Shown: positions 8,511 to 17,349 of the stretch, in pieces | Numbering within the stretch: the first letter of the stretch is position 1 | How the letters are laid out: each line of letters opens with the position of its first letter | Assembly: GCA_937127435.1 (NCBI GenBank) | Contig: CAKZLZ010000093.1 | Coordinates: 1 to 53,627 of the forward strand | Direction of reading: 5' to 3' | Length of the DNA: 53,627 nucleotides | Source: an uncultured Verrucomicrobiota bacterium | Lineage (GTDB): Bacteria; Verrucomicrobiota; Kiritimatiellia; SS1-B-03-39; UBA6053 | Notes under the pieces: model-generated | What the model saw: only the letters and a program-made list of their open reading frames with translations | What the model was told of the DNA's origin: nothing | Databases searched by the model: none | Program-made: the position numbers and the translations under genes

Positions 8511-9591
8511 ATCTCTCACTCTGCTTCAGTGCGGACAGCCCCCACCGGGCATGTTCAGCAATCAACACTTCCGGATCTTCGGCCAGTTTTTCCAAGGGAG
8601 CCAGGGCATCCGGATGACCACTGTTTCCAAGTGCCACCGCCACATTGCGTAACATGCCTCTCCGCTTGGTACGCATCACCGGCGTCCCTGCAAAACGGTT
8701 TAAAAAACCCTCATCATCCAAAGCTGCCAATTCATCCAGACGGGGCGCCATGCGGTCCGGCTCTGCAACCAGCCAAGGCGCTTTCCCCGGATGGCTAAAA
8801 CGCTTCACCCAGGGGCAAACTTCCTGGCACACATCACAACCAAAAATCCAATTACCGAATTTGGGTCGGAGCGCTTCGGGAATTGCATTCCGGTTTTCAA
8901 TGGTCTGATAGGAAATACACAAGCGGCTATTTAAAATATACTCAGCCGGAAAGGCATGGGTGGGACAGGCATTCAAACAACGCCGGCAACTCCCGCAGTC
9001 CGAAGATTTCCCGGACTCGGAAACGATTTTTTCTCCACTTCCGGGTGTCGGAGAATCCGCTTCCAGCTTACAAGTGAGCAGCAACCCGCCCAAAAACATC
9101 ATCGAACCCCATTCAGGATGAATCAGCAAAGTATTGCGCCCGATAAATCCCAGTCCGGCAGCCAAAGCCGCGTCGTGTTCCATCATAGGACGGGCATCAT
9201 TAAAATAGACAGACTTCACCCCCTTGGGACCATGCTCTGCAATCCATTCAGAGAGCTTATCCAATCGTTTTCGGATCACTTTATGGTAATCCCGCCCCCA
9301 GGCATAACGGGCAATCCGCCCCCGCATCGGATCATTCCAGATTTTGGGATCAGGGGTTTGGGTGGCATAAGAAACCCCGAGCACCAACATGCTTTTTGCT
9401 TCAGGTTGCCAGGTGGCCGGGTCAATTCGGGTCTCCACGTTTCGGGCGATCCACTCCATATCCGCATAATGGCCTTCCTTCAACCAAGCCTGGTAAGCCG
9501 CAGCATGCCGGGCCGGTTGCACATCCGCAATTCCGGCGATATCAAATCCTGTTTCGCAAGCGGCCTGCTTGAGCTCCCGCTCAAAACTCAA
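8509..9591 (-). CDS. queG: Epoxyqueuosine reductase QueG
   Basis: This 360-residue protein has the QueG arrangement. There is an N-terminal cobalamin-binding type domain (ADMEWIARNVETRIDP, MLVLGVSYAT), then two ferredoxin-like [4Fe-4S] motifs, CGSCRRCLNACPTHAF and CDVCQEVCPW, then a C-terminal HEAT-like pair (NVAVALGNSGHPDALAPLEK). QueG reduces epoxyqueuosine to queuosine in tRNA using two 4Fe-4S clusters and cobalamin, in the cytosol. The start ATG at 9591 overlaps the stop of the upstream exported HEAT-like protein by four bases. It is therefore the last gene of a four-gene minus-strand unit whose other members look envelope-related. The functional assignment is strong. Confidence 0.95.
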   Translation of the reverse strand: MSFERELKQAACETGFDIAGIADVQPARHAAAYQAWLKEGHYADMEWIARNVETRIDPATWQPEAKSMLVLGVSYATQTPDPKIWNDPMRGRIARYAWGRDYHKVIRKRLDKLSEWIAEHGPKGVKSVYFNDARPMMEHDAALAAGLGFIGRNTLLIHPEWGSMMFLGGLLLTCKLEADSPTPGSGEKIVSESGKSSDCGSCRRCLNACPTHAFPAEYILNSRLCISYQTIENRNAIPEALRPKFGNWIFGCDVCQEVCPWVKRFSHPGKAPWLVAEPDRMAPRLDELAALDDEGFLNRFAGTPVMRTKRRGMLRNVAVALGNSGHPDALAPLEKLAEDPEVLIAEHARWGLSALKQSER

Positions 9592-11030
9592 AAGCCACCC
9601 CCCTGATGGTTTAACAGGATTTGCTGCTCATGCCTTTGTCGCATTTCCCTCACCTGCAACATCGCTTTTTCCACCAGATCCACGGTCCCCAAAAGAATAT
9701 CTCCCCCCACACTTGCTTTTACATTTACCCTTTCAGCTTGCCCTGAAATTTCAATCGTTTCCAGCAGCGACAACATCGGCTTCACCCATTCATCATTTTC
9801 ATTTCGAAGCAGTTCCTGTATTTTATCATTTTCCTCTTGGGCATACTTTAAGAAAGCGGTGGCCGCTTCACCTTCCTCCGTGACGATCGACAGGGAAACC
9901 GTTTGTGCACCCTCATCCGTATCCATCTGGAACTGCCCCCTCCGAACCCCTGAAAAATCTTCAAGATTCTGCATCATCTCCCCGGTAAATTCTCCAGCAC
10001 CCCGAATCAGGGAAGATTCCGCAAGTTGCGTATAATCAGCGAAGAGTTCTTTGGAAAACTCAGGCTCCCCGCCTCCATTCAGAACCTTCTCAAACTCACC
10101 AAAATCTATCGATTCTTCCTCACCAAATCCCAGTTGAAACAACAGGTTCGCATCTTTCGAAAGCACAATGGTCAGGGTTCTGCGGCTATAAACAAAGAAG
10201 GATTTATTCCCACCGACCTCGCGGTAGTGACCTTTCTCCAACAAAGATTTCATTCTTTCAATATCGTAATCCGCCTCAACCCGGATCAGCACTTTCCCCT
10301 GATTCCGTGTAAACAAGCCTTCATTCATCGCGAGACTGACACGATGCACTTTGATATCCCCCGTTTTCACCAACAACTCTATGAGCTTACTCTGAATTTC
10401 CGCAGACTGATGAATCCGCTTTAACACTTCAGATTCCCCCTGCCAAGGTTGAGCCTGAATGATCACCCGGGTATCCGGAGGAAACCCCACAACGGCATCC
10501 TTTGCCGAAGACAAGACCTTCCCGGCTGCCGGTTGCGCTAAATACTTTTGTGCACTTGCCTTCAGGTCACTCTCCGGCCCTTGCGCAACTTTTTGAATGA
10601 CCATTTTGGCTGCGGGATCCTCCATTTGTGACAGGCTGTATAAAGCGAACCATTGCTCCTCCGGATCGTGTGCGCCCAGGTCTCCTTCAATTTTTTTAAG
10701 TAGCTCTTTGGCACGCCTGGCAACCTCAGGGTCCCGCGAACGACTTGCCGCCTGCAACAAAGACCGGGCAGGACTTCCAAACCCGGCAAGAGTGGCGGAA
10801 GCCGCTTCCCGTTCCGCGTAATCAGCCGATCCCAACTTCGCGATCTCTTGTTTTATCAGATCCGGATCGGCTTCGCCGGACTCCTCCAGCAAAAATGCGG
10901 ACAAAGCATTTACTTCATACGCCACCCCACGACCTTCCCAGTACACTTCGGGATTCACATATCCGGATAAGGAATTTTCCCCACCAAAAAACAGGGCCAG
11001 AAAAATTATCGGACTCATAAATCCCATCAT
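9588..11030 (-). CDS. Large exported protein with HEAT-like N-terminal segment
   Basis: The start ATG at 11030 has a GGAG eight bases upstream. The hydrophobic N-terminus MGFMSPIIFLALFFGG is probably a signal or anchor. Residues about 50-120 contain a helical motif recurrent in Planctomycetes and Verrucomicrobia secreted proteins (LGSADYAEREAASATLAGFG, EVARRAKELLKKIEG), probably HEAT-like. The rest (about residues 160-480) is a mixed alpha/beta region with phrases such as TRVIIQAQPWQGESEVLKR and RTLTIVLSKDANLLFQLGFG that I cannot assign. It lies 23 bases downstream of the 471-residue exported protein gene and overlaps queG by ATGA. The function is unknown; location outside the cytoplasmic membrane is likely. 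Confidence 0.6.
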   Translation of the reverse strand: MMGFMSPIIFLALFFGGENSLSGYVNPEVYWEGRGVAYEVNALSAFLLEESGEADPDLIKQEIAKLGSADYAEREAASATLAGFGSPARSLLQAASRSRDPEVARRAKELLKKIEGDLGAHDPEEQWFALYSLSQMEDPAAKMVIQKVAQGPESDLKASAQKYLAQPAAGKVLSSAKDAVVGFPPDTRVIIQAQPWQGESEVLKRIHQSAEIQSKLIELLVKTGDIKVHRVSLAMNEGLFTRNQGKVLIRVEADYDIERMKSLLEKGHYREVGGNKSFFVYSRRTLTIVLSKDANLLFQLGFGEEESIDFGEFEKVLNGGGEPEFSKELFADYTQLAESSLIRGAGEFTGEMMQNLEDFSGVRRGQFQMDTDEGAQTVSLSIVTEEGEAATAFLKYAQEENDKIQELLRNENDEWVKPMLSLLETIEISGQAERVNVKASVGGDILLGTVDLVEKAMLQVREMRQRHEQQILLNHQGGGF

Positions 11031-11053
11031 CGCTTTATCTCCAGCCCAAACGT

Positions 11054-12469
11054 TTACCAGCCGTCTTCTTCAACCATGTGGCGGTCATCGTAGGGATTCA
11101 ACTTCATCTCAAAGAAGTATTTCTTAAGTAAAGTGATTTCACCCGTTGCTTCAGAAGAACCGGTAAACTCGCGGTTGTCCAGCTTGGTTAACTGAAGTGT
11201 CATCCGCTCTTTGTTGGGAAGAAAGATTTCCACATCCCCGGCCTGCAAACGCGGTTCAGCCCGGGTTCCCTTCGAGAAAGAAACTTCTGAAACCCGGTCC
11301 AAGGGTACCTGGAAGACGGCAAAATCATTTTTAAAATGCAACAGATCGACTTCAATTTTTTCCAGTGTCCCTGCGAACACATCCCCATTCAGGGTAATCA
11401 ACTGATCCATTGCATTGGGTTTTTCAGATTGATCCAAATCAAACTCACCGTCCCATTCCCGCACCCGGATCCGGGAGATTTTTGTCGCGGTATTCCCCAT
11501 GCCGCCGAAGATAATTGCGTCACCCTTTATTTCCCCGTCAAAGGTATCATTCCAACGCGCCACCATTTGCCCGTCAAACAAAACCAAAATTTCTTTAGCT
11601 TCCCGGTTCAAGAGTAACCGGACATCCAATTTCCCATCCTGCATTTGTTCACGTACCTGTGCATTCCCCAAATCATTCCGTCCGATTTTGTTATAATTAC
11701 GATAACAACGGAGGTAACTGTTTTGAATCGCCAAGGTGTAGCAGTTTTGGTTCACATTCTTCGGGTCTCTTCCCCAAAAACCCACTTGCAAATTAACATT
11801 TCCCCGCCATTCCACCGTGAAATCAAAGGAGATTTTTTCAGGCAGATCATCCAGATTCATGCCGGCAATCTGATTATGATTGCTGCTGTACATGGCGTTG
11901 TTTTTAAATTCCCATTTATTGTCGCCACTGTTGTTTTGCTCCCATTCTTCCATCTCGTGGGGACCGCTGTAAATCGCATTGCTTCCGGCTACCGGGCGAA
12001 TCGAGTGAATCATGTCAGAACGAACGGTCACCTTTCCGGTCAAGGGAGATTCAAACACCAAACTTTCGGAGTCCATACGAACAATACGACCCCGGTATTG
12101 ATCCCCATTGGTCAGTTCAATTCGGGCAAGCTTCAACAAATCTTCCACATCCGCGGTACCGGCCTTAAATTGTATCTGCTTCAAATTTTCGAGAGCATAC
12201 ACGGTTTCCTCTTTCGCGTCAGGATGCTTCCAAACCAAACCGGATTCCGCTTCAATTCCCTGCAAAGCTCCGCTCAACCGGTCCCCATTGAGAAAGTGAA
12301 GAAGGTCAACTTCAGGACCATTGGCCACCTGAACACTATGATCCACCGCATCCGGGGCGGCAACCTCTCCGGCTTCCTCCACCACATCGGGCTCTACGAT
12401 TTCAATTTCAATTTGCGCATGCAAAAATAGAGGCAGAACACTTACAAGTAGATAACAAAAACGCTTCAT
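11054..12469 (-). CDS. Large exported protein with LamG-like central region
   Basis: This 471-residue protein has a good signal peptide (MKRFCYLLVSVLPLFLHAQ) and an acidic linker (IEIEIVEPDVVEEAGEVAAP). Two copies of a short module flank a central beta-rich region. They are LLHFLNGDRLSGALQGIEA near residue 57, with a degenerate partner at ELTNGDQYRGRIVRMDSE and another at ITLNGDVFAGTLEKIEVDLL near residue 360. The centre (EWRGNVNLQVGFWGRDP, KILVLFDGQMVARWND-like) resembles concanavalin-like LamG domains. The repeated NGD-x-GxLxxI units look like small SH3-like or SHD1-like barrels. It sits between the PDZ protein gene and the HEAT-like gene on the same strand, so an envelope or secretion-related role is plausible but unproven. 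Confidence 0.6.
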   Translation of the reverse strand: MKRFCYLLVSVLPLFLHAQIEIEIVEPDVVEEAGEVAAPDAVDHSVQVANGPEVDLLHFLNGDRLSGALQGIEAESGLVWKHPDAKEETVYALENLKQIQFKAGTADVEDLLKLARIELTNGDQYRGRIVRMDSESLVFESPLTGKVTVRSDMIHSIRPVAGSNAIYSGPHEMEEWEQNNSGDNKWEFKNNAMYSSNHNQIAGMNLDDLPEKISFDFTVEWRGNVNLQVGFWGRDPKNVNQNCYTLAIQNSYLRCYRNYNKIGRNDLGNAQVREQMQDGKLDVRLLLNREAKEILVLFDGQMVARWNDTFDGEIKGDAIIFGGMGNTATKISRIRVREWDGEFDLDQSEKPNAMDQLITLNGDVFAGTLEKIEVDLLHFKNDFAVFQVPLDRVSEVSFSKGTRAEPRLQAGDVEIFLPNKERMTLQLTKLDNREFTGSSEATGEITLLKKYFFEMKLNPYDDRHMVEEDGW

Positions 12470-12518
12470 AATCAGATTTCCATTCAGAGGTTCAAAAATT
12501 TCCTATTCAAATATTCGT

Positions 12519-13424
12519 TCAGCGGACGATAAAGATTTGTTGACGGGTTTCACCATCATTTTCAACATCCAACACCACCGCGCTCATGCGGGATTTCATA
12601 AATTCACGCACCAAATATTCCGCCCGTACCTGGGTTTTCATTTCCATAGAGTTTACCCTCCGAATCACATCACCATCTCCCAACCCCATGTCGGCAAAGA
12701 AATCCTGCTCCCCTTTCATTTTAATTTTGAAACCCGCTTGATCCCCTTCTTTTTTTGCAAGCTGGTCAAAGGAACGGTACAGCTGAATTGCACGGGTGGG
12801 GCTGCTCATAATCTCTTCCGCATACCCAAAAACCTCTTCCCGGTCTATTACCCACTTGTTTTCACCGACTCTTTTACCAAAGCGGGTGGTTTCCAGGGCT
12901 GGCAAATCTTCAAAGCGGACTGGCGCATCGACCTCCGGTTCCTCATCCCGAACCGGGACCGTCGCCATTTCCCCACTCAGCGCCAAGACAAAAGTTTGAT
13001 CTCCCCGCTTCAGGGTAATTTGATCCATGGCCACATGCTCCACTGAAAAGGGTCCCAGGGTATCACCTTGTCGAAGCAGATGCTGTTTGTTGTTCCGGAG
13101 ATCGTCCACCAAAGCCAAAGAGCTGGCCGCAGGCAACTCATGTACAGAATCACCCTCCGCCTCATAAGTCTGAAAAGTCCCGGAAAGGGTGTAATTATCA
13201 ATTTCACGGGTGAACTCCAAACTTTCAGCATCCGCCCAAATTTCTTCACCCGGCACCTCAAAGTTCCATTCAGTAACCACCCGGGCATTTTCACCCGCAA
13301 ACGAAACCTTTGCCGGGTTCTGCCGATTGAAAGACAAGGTCAAAAATCCAAACGCGCCGATCACTATCAGCAGTAGCAGGCATAAACTTCCAAAAATCAG
13401 ACCTTGGGCATCACGAATTCGCAT
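12519..13424 (-). CDS. Membrane-anchored PDZ protein, GspC-like
   Basis: The ATG at 13424 (MRIRDAQ) is preferred; a TTG at 13451 would add nine residues. One transmembrane segment follows immediately (LIFGSLCLLLLIVIGAFGFL). The periplasmic part contains a beta-rich domain (residues about 50-170) resembling the HR domain of type II secretion protein GspC. A C-terminal PDZ-like domain follows (GFKIKMKGEQDFFADMGLGDGDVIRRVNSMEM, then VLDVENDGETRQQIFIVR). The order TM, HR-like, PDZ matches GspC, which links the inner-membrane platform to the secretin. No gspD-M genes are adjacent, but a pseudopilin gene lies at 21.6 kb. It is the first gene of the unit with the two exported proteins and queG. Confidence 0.6.
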   Translation of the reverse strand: MRIRDAQGLIFGSLCLLLLIVIGAFGFLTLSFNRQNPAKVSFAGENARVVTEWNFEVPGEEIWADAESLEFTREIDNYTLSGTFQTYEAEGDSVHELPAASSLALVDDLRNNKQHLLRQGDTLGPFSVEHVAMDQITLKRGDQTFVLALSGEMATVPVRDEEPEVDAPVRFEDLPALETTRFGKRVGENKWVIDREEVFGYAEEIMSSPTRAIQLYRSFDQLAKKEGDQAGFKIKMKGEQDFFADMGLGDGDVIRRVNSMEMKTQVRAEYLVREFMKSRMSAVVLDVENDGETRQQIFIVR

Positions 13425-13452
13425 GCAAGGAATGTTCTTTATATTTTGCAAT

Positions 13453-13495
13453 GAATCAAGCTTTGATTCGGTTTCAGTTAGATAGTTGACGTCAA
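13453..13495. promoter_or_regulatory. Two perfect dyads in the GspC-like/sulfatase divergent region
   Basis: GAATCAA-GCT-TTGATTC (13453-13469) has perfect 7-bp arms, and TTGACGTCAA (13486-13495) is a perfect 10-bp palindrome. Both lie in the roughly 100 bases between the divergent starts at 13424 and 13523, as operator sites would. The binding protein is unknown. Confidence 0.45.
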
Positions 13496-13522
13496 ATCAG
13501 CTTTAAGCTAACGTTTGATGAA

Positions 13523-14749
13523 ATGAAAAGACCCAATATTCTCTTTCTGTTCACCGATCAGCAGCGCTTTGATACCATTCAAGCGCTCCACAGCTCATTC
13601 CAGGCTTCCACTCCGCATATGGACGAACTGGTAAATGGCGGAGTCGTATTTGAAAACTGCTTCTGCACAGCCCCTATTTCCTCCCCGTCCCGCTCCACGC
13701 TGGTTACGGGCCTCATGCCTTCCGAAGCCGGTATGGCCGGCAACCTCTATGCCCCCAGTGCCCCCCTTTCTCCCGCCATTCGGGGTATCGGACACCACAT
13801 GCGGGCAGGCGGATATCAAACAGTCTACCACGGCAAGTGGCACCTCGGCGGAGATATTCAGGCCCACGGGTTTGAAATCGCCGAAGAATCCTCCCACGAC
13901 GAAAGCACCCGCCTGATGGCATCCCGCTTTTGGCGCGACCGCGACTGGATGGAGCACGACCGCCCCTTTTTCCACATGGTCTCATACCTCAATCCCCACG
14001 ATCTCTACTTTTACGATCCGGACAAAGCCAGCGACCGCACACGTCCCTGGAAAAATCTCGGGCGGCCGGCTGAAGATTATCCTCCGGCCAGCAAATCCAA
14101 GCGCGTGGACTGGCCTGAACAACGCTGGGGCGCCATGACCGAATTTTACGAACAACTGATCGAGCGGGTTGACGGAGAAATCGGTGAACTGCTGAATGAC
14201 TTTTTATGCAGCGGATTTTACAATGACTCCTGGATCATTTTTGCCGCCGACCATGGAGATATGTGCGGCGAACAAAATATTCCCTTCAAAGGCTCCTTCA
14301 TGTACGAAGGAGTTGTTAACGTGCCTCTTATCATTATTCCCCCGCAAACCCGCTTTCTCGGCGAAGACCGGGCCAACTCATTTGAACACAACCTCAAACC
14401 CGGAAAACGCGATCAGCTTTGCAGCCTGATCGATATTCCTCCCACCATCCTGGATATTGCCGGCCTCGAAAAACCGGACCACTGGCAGGGACAAAGCTTA
14501 TTGCCTCTGGTCAAAGATGCCTCCGCCCCTGCTCCCCACGAAACGGTTTTTGCGGGATGGAGCCAACCGGAAATCCGCATGGCCCGAAGCAAAGACTGGA
14601 AATACGTATGGTACGAAGACGGTGCCGAAGAATTTTTTCACTTGGCCGAAGACCCTCACGAAACCCGGAACCTCGCCAACAATGCCGCCTGCGCCGAAAT
14701 TAAATCCGAGCTCAAATCCCAGATCAATTTCAGTGGATTGAAGATCTGA
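13523..14749 (+). CDS. Sulfatase, serine-type formylglycine enzyme
   Basis: This 408-residue alkaline-phosphatase-superfamily protein begins MKRPNILFLFTDQQRFD, giving the N-terminal metal-ligand region (TDQQR). The sulfatase signature is S53-S54-P55-S56-R57 followed by STLVTG, so the residue converted to formylglycine is a serine. Further landmarks are YHGKWHLGG, a DHGDMCGE metal site near residue 245, and a C-terminal ARSKDWKYVWY strand. There is no signal peptide, so the protein seems cytoplasmic unless exported by another route. Such enzymes remove sulfate from carbohydrates or small molecules. The serine form needs an anaerobic-type radical SAM maturase (AtsB/anSME), and none is in the window. 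It is transcribed alone, with two dyads upstream. The substrate is unknown. Confidence 0.88.
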   Translation: MKRPNILFLFTDQQRFDTIQALHSSFQASTPHMDELVNGGVVFENCFCTAPISSPSRSTLVTGLMPSEAGMAGNLYAPSAPLSPAIRGIGHHMRAGGYQTVYHGKWHLGGDIQAHGFEIAEESSHDESTRLMASRFWRDRDWMEHDRPFFHMVSYLNPHDLYFYDPDKASDRTRPWKNLGRPAEDYPPASKSKRVDWPEQRWGAMTEFYEQLIERVDGEIGELLNDFLCSGFYNDSWIIFAADHGDMCGEQNIPFKGSFMYEGVVNVPLIIIPPQTRFLGEDRANSFEHNLKPGKRDQLCSLIDIPPTILDIAGLEKPDHWQGQSLLPLVKDASAPAPHETVFAGWSQPEIRMARSKDWKYVWYEDGAEEFFHLAEDPHETRNLANNAACAEIKSELKSQINFSGLKI

Positions 14750-14811
14750 CCCCAACTGACGCTGTAAAAAGAAACAGGCCAGCTCAGATTGTTATAAGAA
14801 AGATCAACTCC

Positions 14812-16677
14812 TCAAAAGGTCCGGTAGAAATTCAAGCTCACCAGGTTTAGATCCTCGTCTTTTTCCGACTGGTATATCGTGGACAAACCCAGCGAAGTGT
14901 TTTGCGTGACAAAACTTCTTACTTCGAACTCCACTTTTTGACGGTCACCGGCATAACCCAACACCCCCCAATTATGCCATCCGCGCAGGCCAGCGGAAAA
15001 GTGTGTACCCGCAGAGGACAGCCCCCACTCAAAGCCCGGTTCCCAGGTCAAATTGCTTTTAAGATTGGTGTCCCAAACCACCAACTGGCTAAACATCAAA
15101 TAAGCCTGGCCCTTTTTCCCTGCCCGACGGGTAAAGCCACTGGCAAAGTGTCCGTAGCCCCGGAGATGCTGCGGATTAAAAGGATCCGCTTCCGCACCAA
15201 ACGACACCGCCCAACTTAATGGACGCACCCAGGGTTCGGGTGGCGTTTGCGAACGAATGTCCATCAACGTAAACTCATTTAAATAGATCTCTCCGTCGTC
15301 CGGACGGCCTTGGACATCCAGTTCAAACATCCGAATAGAACTTCCAGGGGGATAACCTTGGGGATCATCCAGCCAATCGTGGTAGGCGGCCCGAAGTTTC
15401 ACCCCACTTACCAGATCACCTGTCGTGGTATCCACGCCCCCGTAAACAGAAATCCGTCGGGGTGCATGTCCACTTTCAGGTGGAGCCGGAGGCGGAGGTT
15501 CCGGAAGCTCCAGCTTTCCCAACTTACTGCGGGCCCGTAACAGCGGGAGAATTCTCGCCCGGTATTCCTGATTTTCCATGATCTGTTCGGTGTAAAGATA
15601 CTGAACCCAGGCAATCACAAAACTCAACATTTCCGGTGTCTCGTCCCCGCTTAATTCTTTGCCGTCCACCAAGGCCTCCACTTCCTTCAACTCTTCCGCA
15701 GTGAGATTGTCAGCCAGGAATGACATCTCCGTCGCTTTGGATGCCCGGTAAACCGGATCGTCTGTTATCCCGCTCCGGGTCAACTGTTGAAGCAAACTGA
15801 CCGGCACCGCACTCATACGGAAACGGCGCACAATATCCAACGAGGGTCGCGCGACCTGAAGCGGATAGAGCAAATTAAACGCGCAGTTTTCTTTAAAGAA
15901 GAAATAGCGGCTTTCCAAAGACTGCAACTCCCATACGTGACGCAGGAGCATATCCAGTTCCTGCGCGTCGAGTTCAAGCGGATACTCCCAAATATCCCTG
16001 CGGTTTACGGCGGCATATTCTTCGACCTTGTCGTAGTACGGCAGCATGGTGTAGACGCCGTCATAAAAACCCAGGATCCCCTTCACCGCAAATAAAGGTC
16101 CAAAAGAATCTTCGACGTTCGCCGCATAATTCACCGCCCGCGACAACAAACGGTCTTTCCCTTTCCGCTCCAACACCAGTAGCAAATGCCCGAACATACT
16201 GGCCGGGGAATTCAGATAGGCGGAGGGGTAAATTAAAGTGGCGGCATCGATCTGGAGCTCCGCCACACTCTCCCCATATTCCGGACAATCCCCCCCGGGG
16301 AAGATTTCATCCGGAAGCTCCATTTTTTCCAGCAACCATTTCCGCCTGGCAGGAAAGCGGCAGGCCACTGACCGATCACCCGAGACAGTGTCAGGATTTA
16401 AAAATGCCGAAAGCGTGGCTTGCAACTCCGCTTTACGGTTGTTCTTTCCTTTGGGATGCAAAAAGAACCGTTCGTCATCCATCCGACTGGAAATCCGTCC
16501 CCACATGGTGCGGTGATAATGCCCCAGGGTCCACCATTCAGGATCCTCCCACAATGTTTGTTCTTCCACCCGTGCCCACAATTCATCAAACAGTTCATCT
16601 GCCTGAAGCGGAATCAAACAGAAGAAAAAAAGTACGCACAGCCGAAGCTGTGCGCAAAAGGATACATTAAATTGCAT
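14812..16677 (-). CDS. DUF4105/Lnb-type exported protein with C-terminal barrel-like domain
   Basis: This 621-residue protein begins with a signal peptide (VLFFFCLIPLQAD). The DUF4105 (Lnb N-terminal periplasmic) domain follows, with EDPEWWTLGHYHRTMWGRIS and the hallmark IYPSAYLNSPASMFGHLLLV, then FFFKENCAFNLLYPLQVARP, which carries the conserved NCA segment. From about residue 400 the sequence becomes strand-rich (ISVYGGVDTTTGDLVSGVKLR, YGHFASGFTRRAGKKG) and ends LVSLNFYRTF, an outer-membrane-type terminal strand. The N-terminal domain has cysteine- and histidine-containing motifs typical of a papain-like peptidase or amidase fold. The gene lies ten bases downstream of the DUF3015 gene, so they are one operon. 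The biochemical role of either family is poorly known. Confidence 0.8.
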   Translation of the reverse strand: MQFNVSFCAQLRLCVLFFFCLIPLQADELFDELWARVEEQTLWEDPEWWTLGHYHRTMWGRISSRMDDERFFLHPKGKNNRKAELQATLSAFLNPDTVSGDRSVACRFPARRKWLLEKMELPDEIFPGGDCPEYGESVAELQIDAATLIYPSAYLNSPASMFGHLLLVLERKGKDRLLSRAVNYAANVEDSFGPLFAVKGILGFYDGVYTMLPYYDKVEEYAAVNRRDIWEYPLELDAQELDMLLRHVWELQSLESRYFFFKENCAFNLLYPLQVARPSLDIVRRFRMSAVPVSLLQQLTRSGITDDPVYRASKATEMSFLADNLTAEELKEVEALVDGKELSGDETPEMLSFVIAWVQYLYTEQIMENQEYRARILPLLRARSKLGKLELPEPPPPAPPESGHAPRRISVYGGVDTTTGDLVSGVKLRAAYHDWLDDPQGYPPGSSIRMFELDVQGRPDDGEIYLNEFTLMDIRSQTPPEPWVRPLSWAVSFGAEADPFNPQHLRGYGHFASGFTRRAGKKGQAYLMFSQLVVWDTNLKSNLTWEPGFEWGLSSAGTHFSAGLRGWHNWGVLGYAGDRQKVEFEVRSFVTQNTSLGLSTIYQSEKDEDLNLVSLNFYRTF

Positions 16678-16687
16678 CCTGTTCAGA

Positions 16688-17149
16688 TCAGATCAACGCT
16701 ACAATGGAGCGGGTCACTTCATCAGCATGTACATCCGAACCGGAAAAGATCTTGTCGAAGTTCACCTGCATGGAAGCATAGAAATCCGCACGGTCTGATT
16801 CATTGATTTCAAGCAAATCCGCGAGAGCACTCAGGTAAGCGCCTTCACCCACAGCCGCATCGGTTGCGATATGGTCCATGTTATCTGCCACAAAGATTTC
16901 AACTTCTTTAGAGGAGACAAATCCTTCGGATTGATCGCAGTTCAACGTTCCGGAAGAAACCGCAAAGGTTTGGTTACCGGAGATACCGTTCAAAGTTGCG
17001 CCTACCACATGGGAAACCATGCCGGTTTCATCACCGAGGGCCATACTGCCCAATCCACATCCGCAGTTTTCACGAACGGTGCCCGCAGCAAAAATTTGAG
17101 TTCCGACCAAAGCCAATCCGGCAACAAGTACTGTATATTTTTTCTTCAT
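16688..17149 (-). CDS. DUF3015 family exported protein
   Basis: The ATG at 17149 is chosen because it has a strong GAGGA ribosome-binding site and begins a signal peptide (MKKKYTVLVAGLALVGTQIFAA); the longer frame from 17212 would start inside the promoter. The mature protein, about 130 residues, starts with the family hallmark ENCGCGLGSMALGDETG. It ends with a helical region (AYLSALADLLEINESDRADF, MQVNFDKIFSG). DUF3015 proteins are small periplasmic proteins of unknown function with a conserved CGCG motif. Here it is cotranscribed with the DUF4105 protein from a good promoter at 17211-17239, which suggests a shared periplasmic or outer-membrane role. Confidence 0.85.
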   Translation of the reverse strand: MKKKYTVLVAGLALVGTQIFAAGTVRENCGCGLGSMALGDETGMVSHVVGATLNGISGNQTFAVSSGTLNCDQSEGFVSSKEVEIFVADNMDHIATDAAVGEGAYLSALADLLEINESDRADFYASMQVNFDKIFSGSDVHADEVTRSIVALI

Positions 17150-17210
17150 CTTTATCCTCAGGTTTTTTGGTTTAATCTTTTGAAATCCATTATTCATGGA
17201 AACGAAAATC

Positions 17211-17239
17211 ATTATCAGGATTCACCTATATAATGACAA
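17211..17239 (-). promoter_or_regulatory. Sigma-70 promoter of the DUF3015-DUF4105 operon
   Basis: On the minus strand, TTGTCA (17234-17239) and GATAAT (17211-17216) are separated by exactly 17 bases. This predicts a transcription start near 17204 and a 5' leader of about 55 bases before the ATG at 17149. Confidence 0.6.
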
Positions 17240-17349
17240 GATAAAAAAAGGGAGATACCTATAATTTCTCCTTTGCTTCACCCGCAAGTTGGGACAGCAG
17301 CCCCTCCCGTATTCATTCTTGCCCCATCCCCCATCCCCGATCAAAAATA

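Noticed and set aside
11645..12430. 261-codon plus-strand frame opposite the LamG-like exported protein
   Set aside because: The minus strand carries the signal peptide and the repeated NGD units; this frame has no such features.
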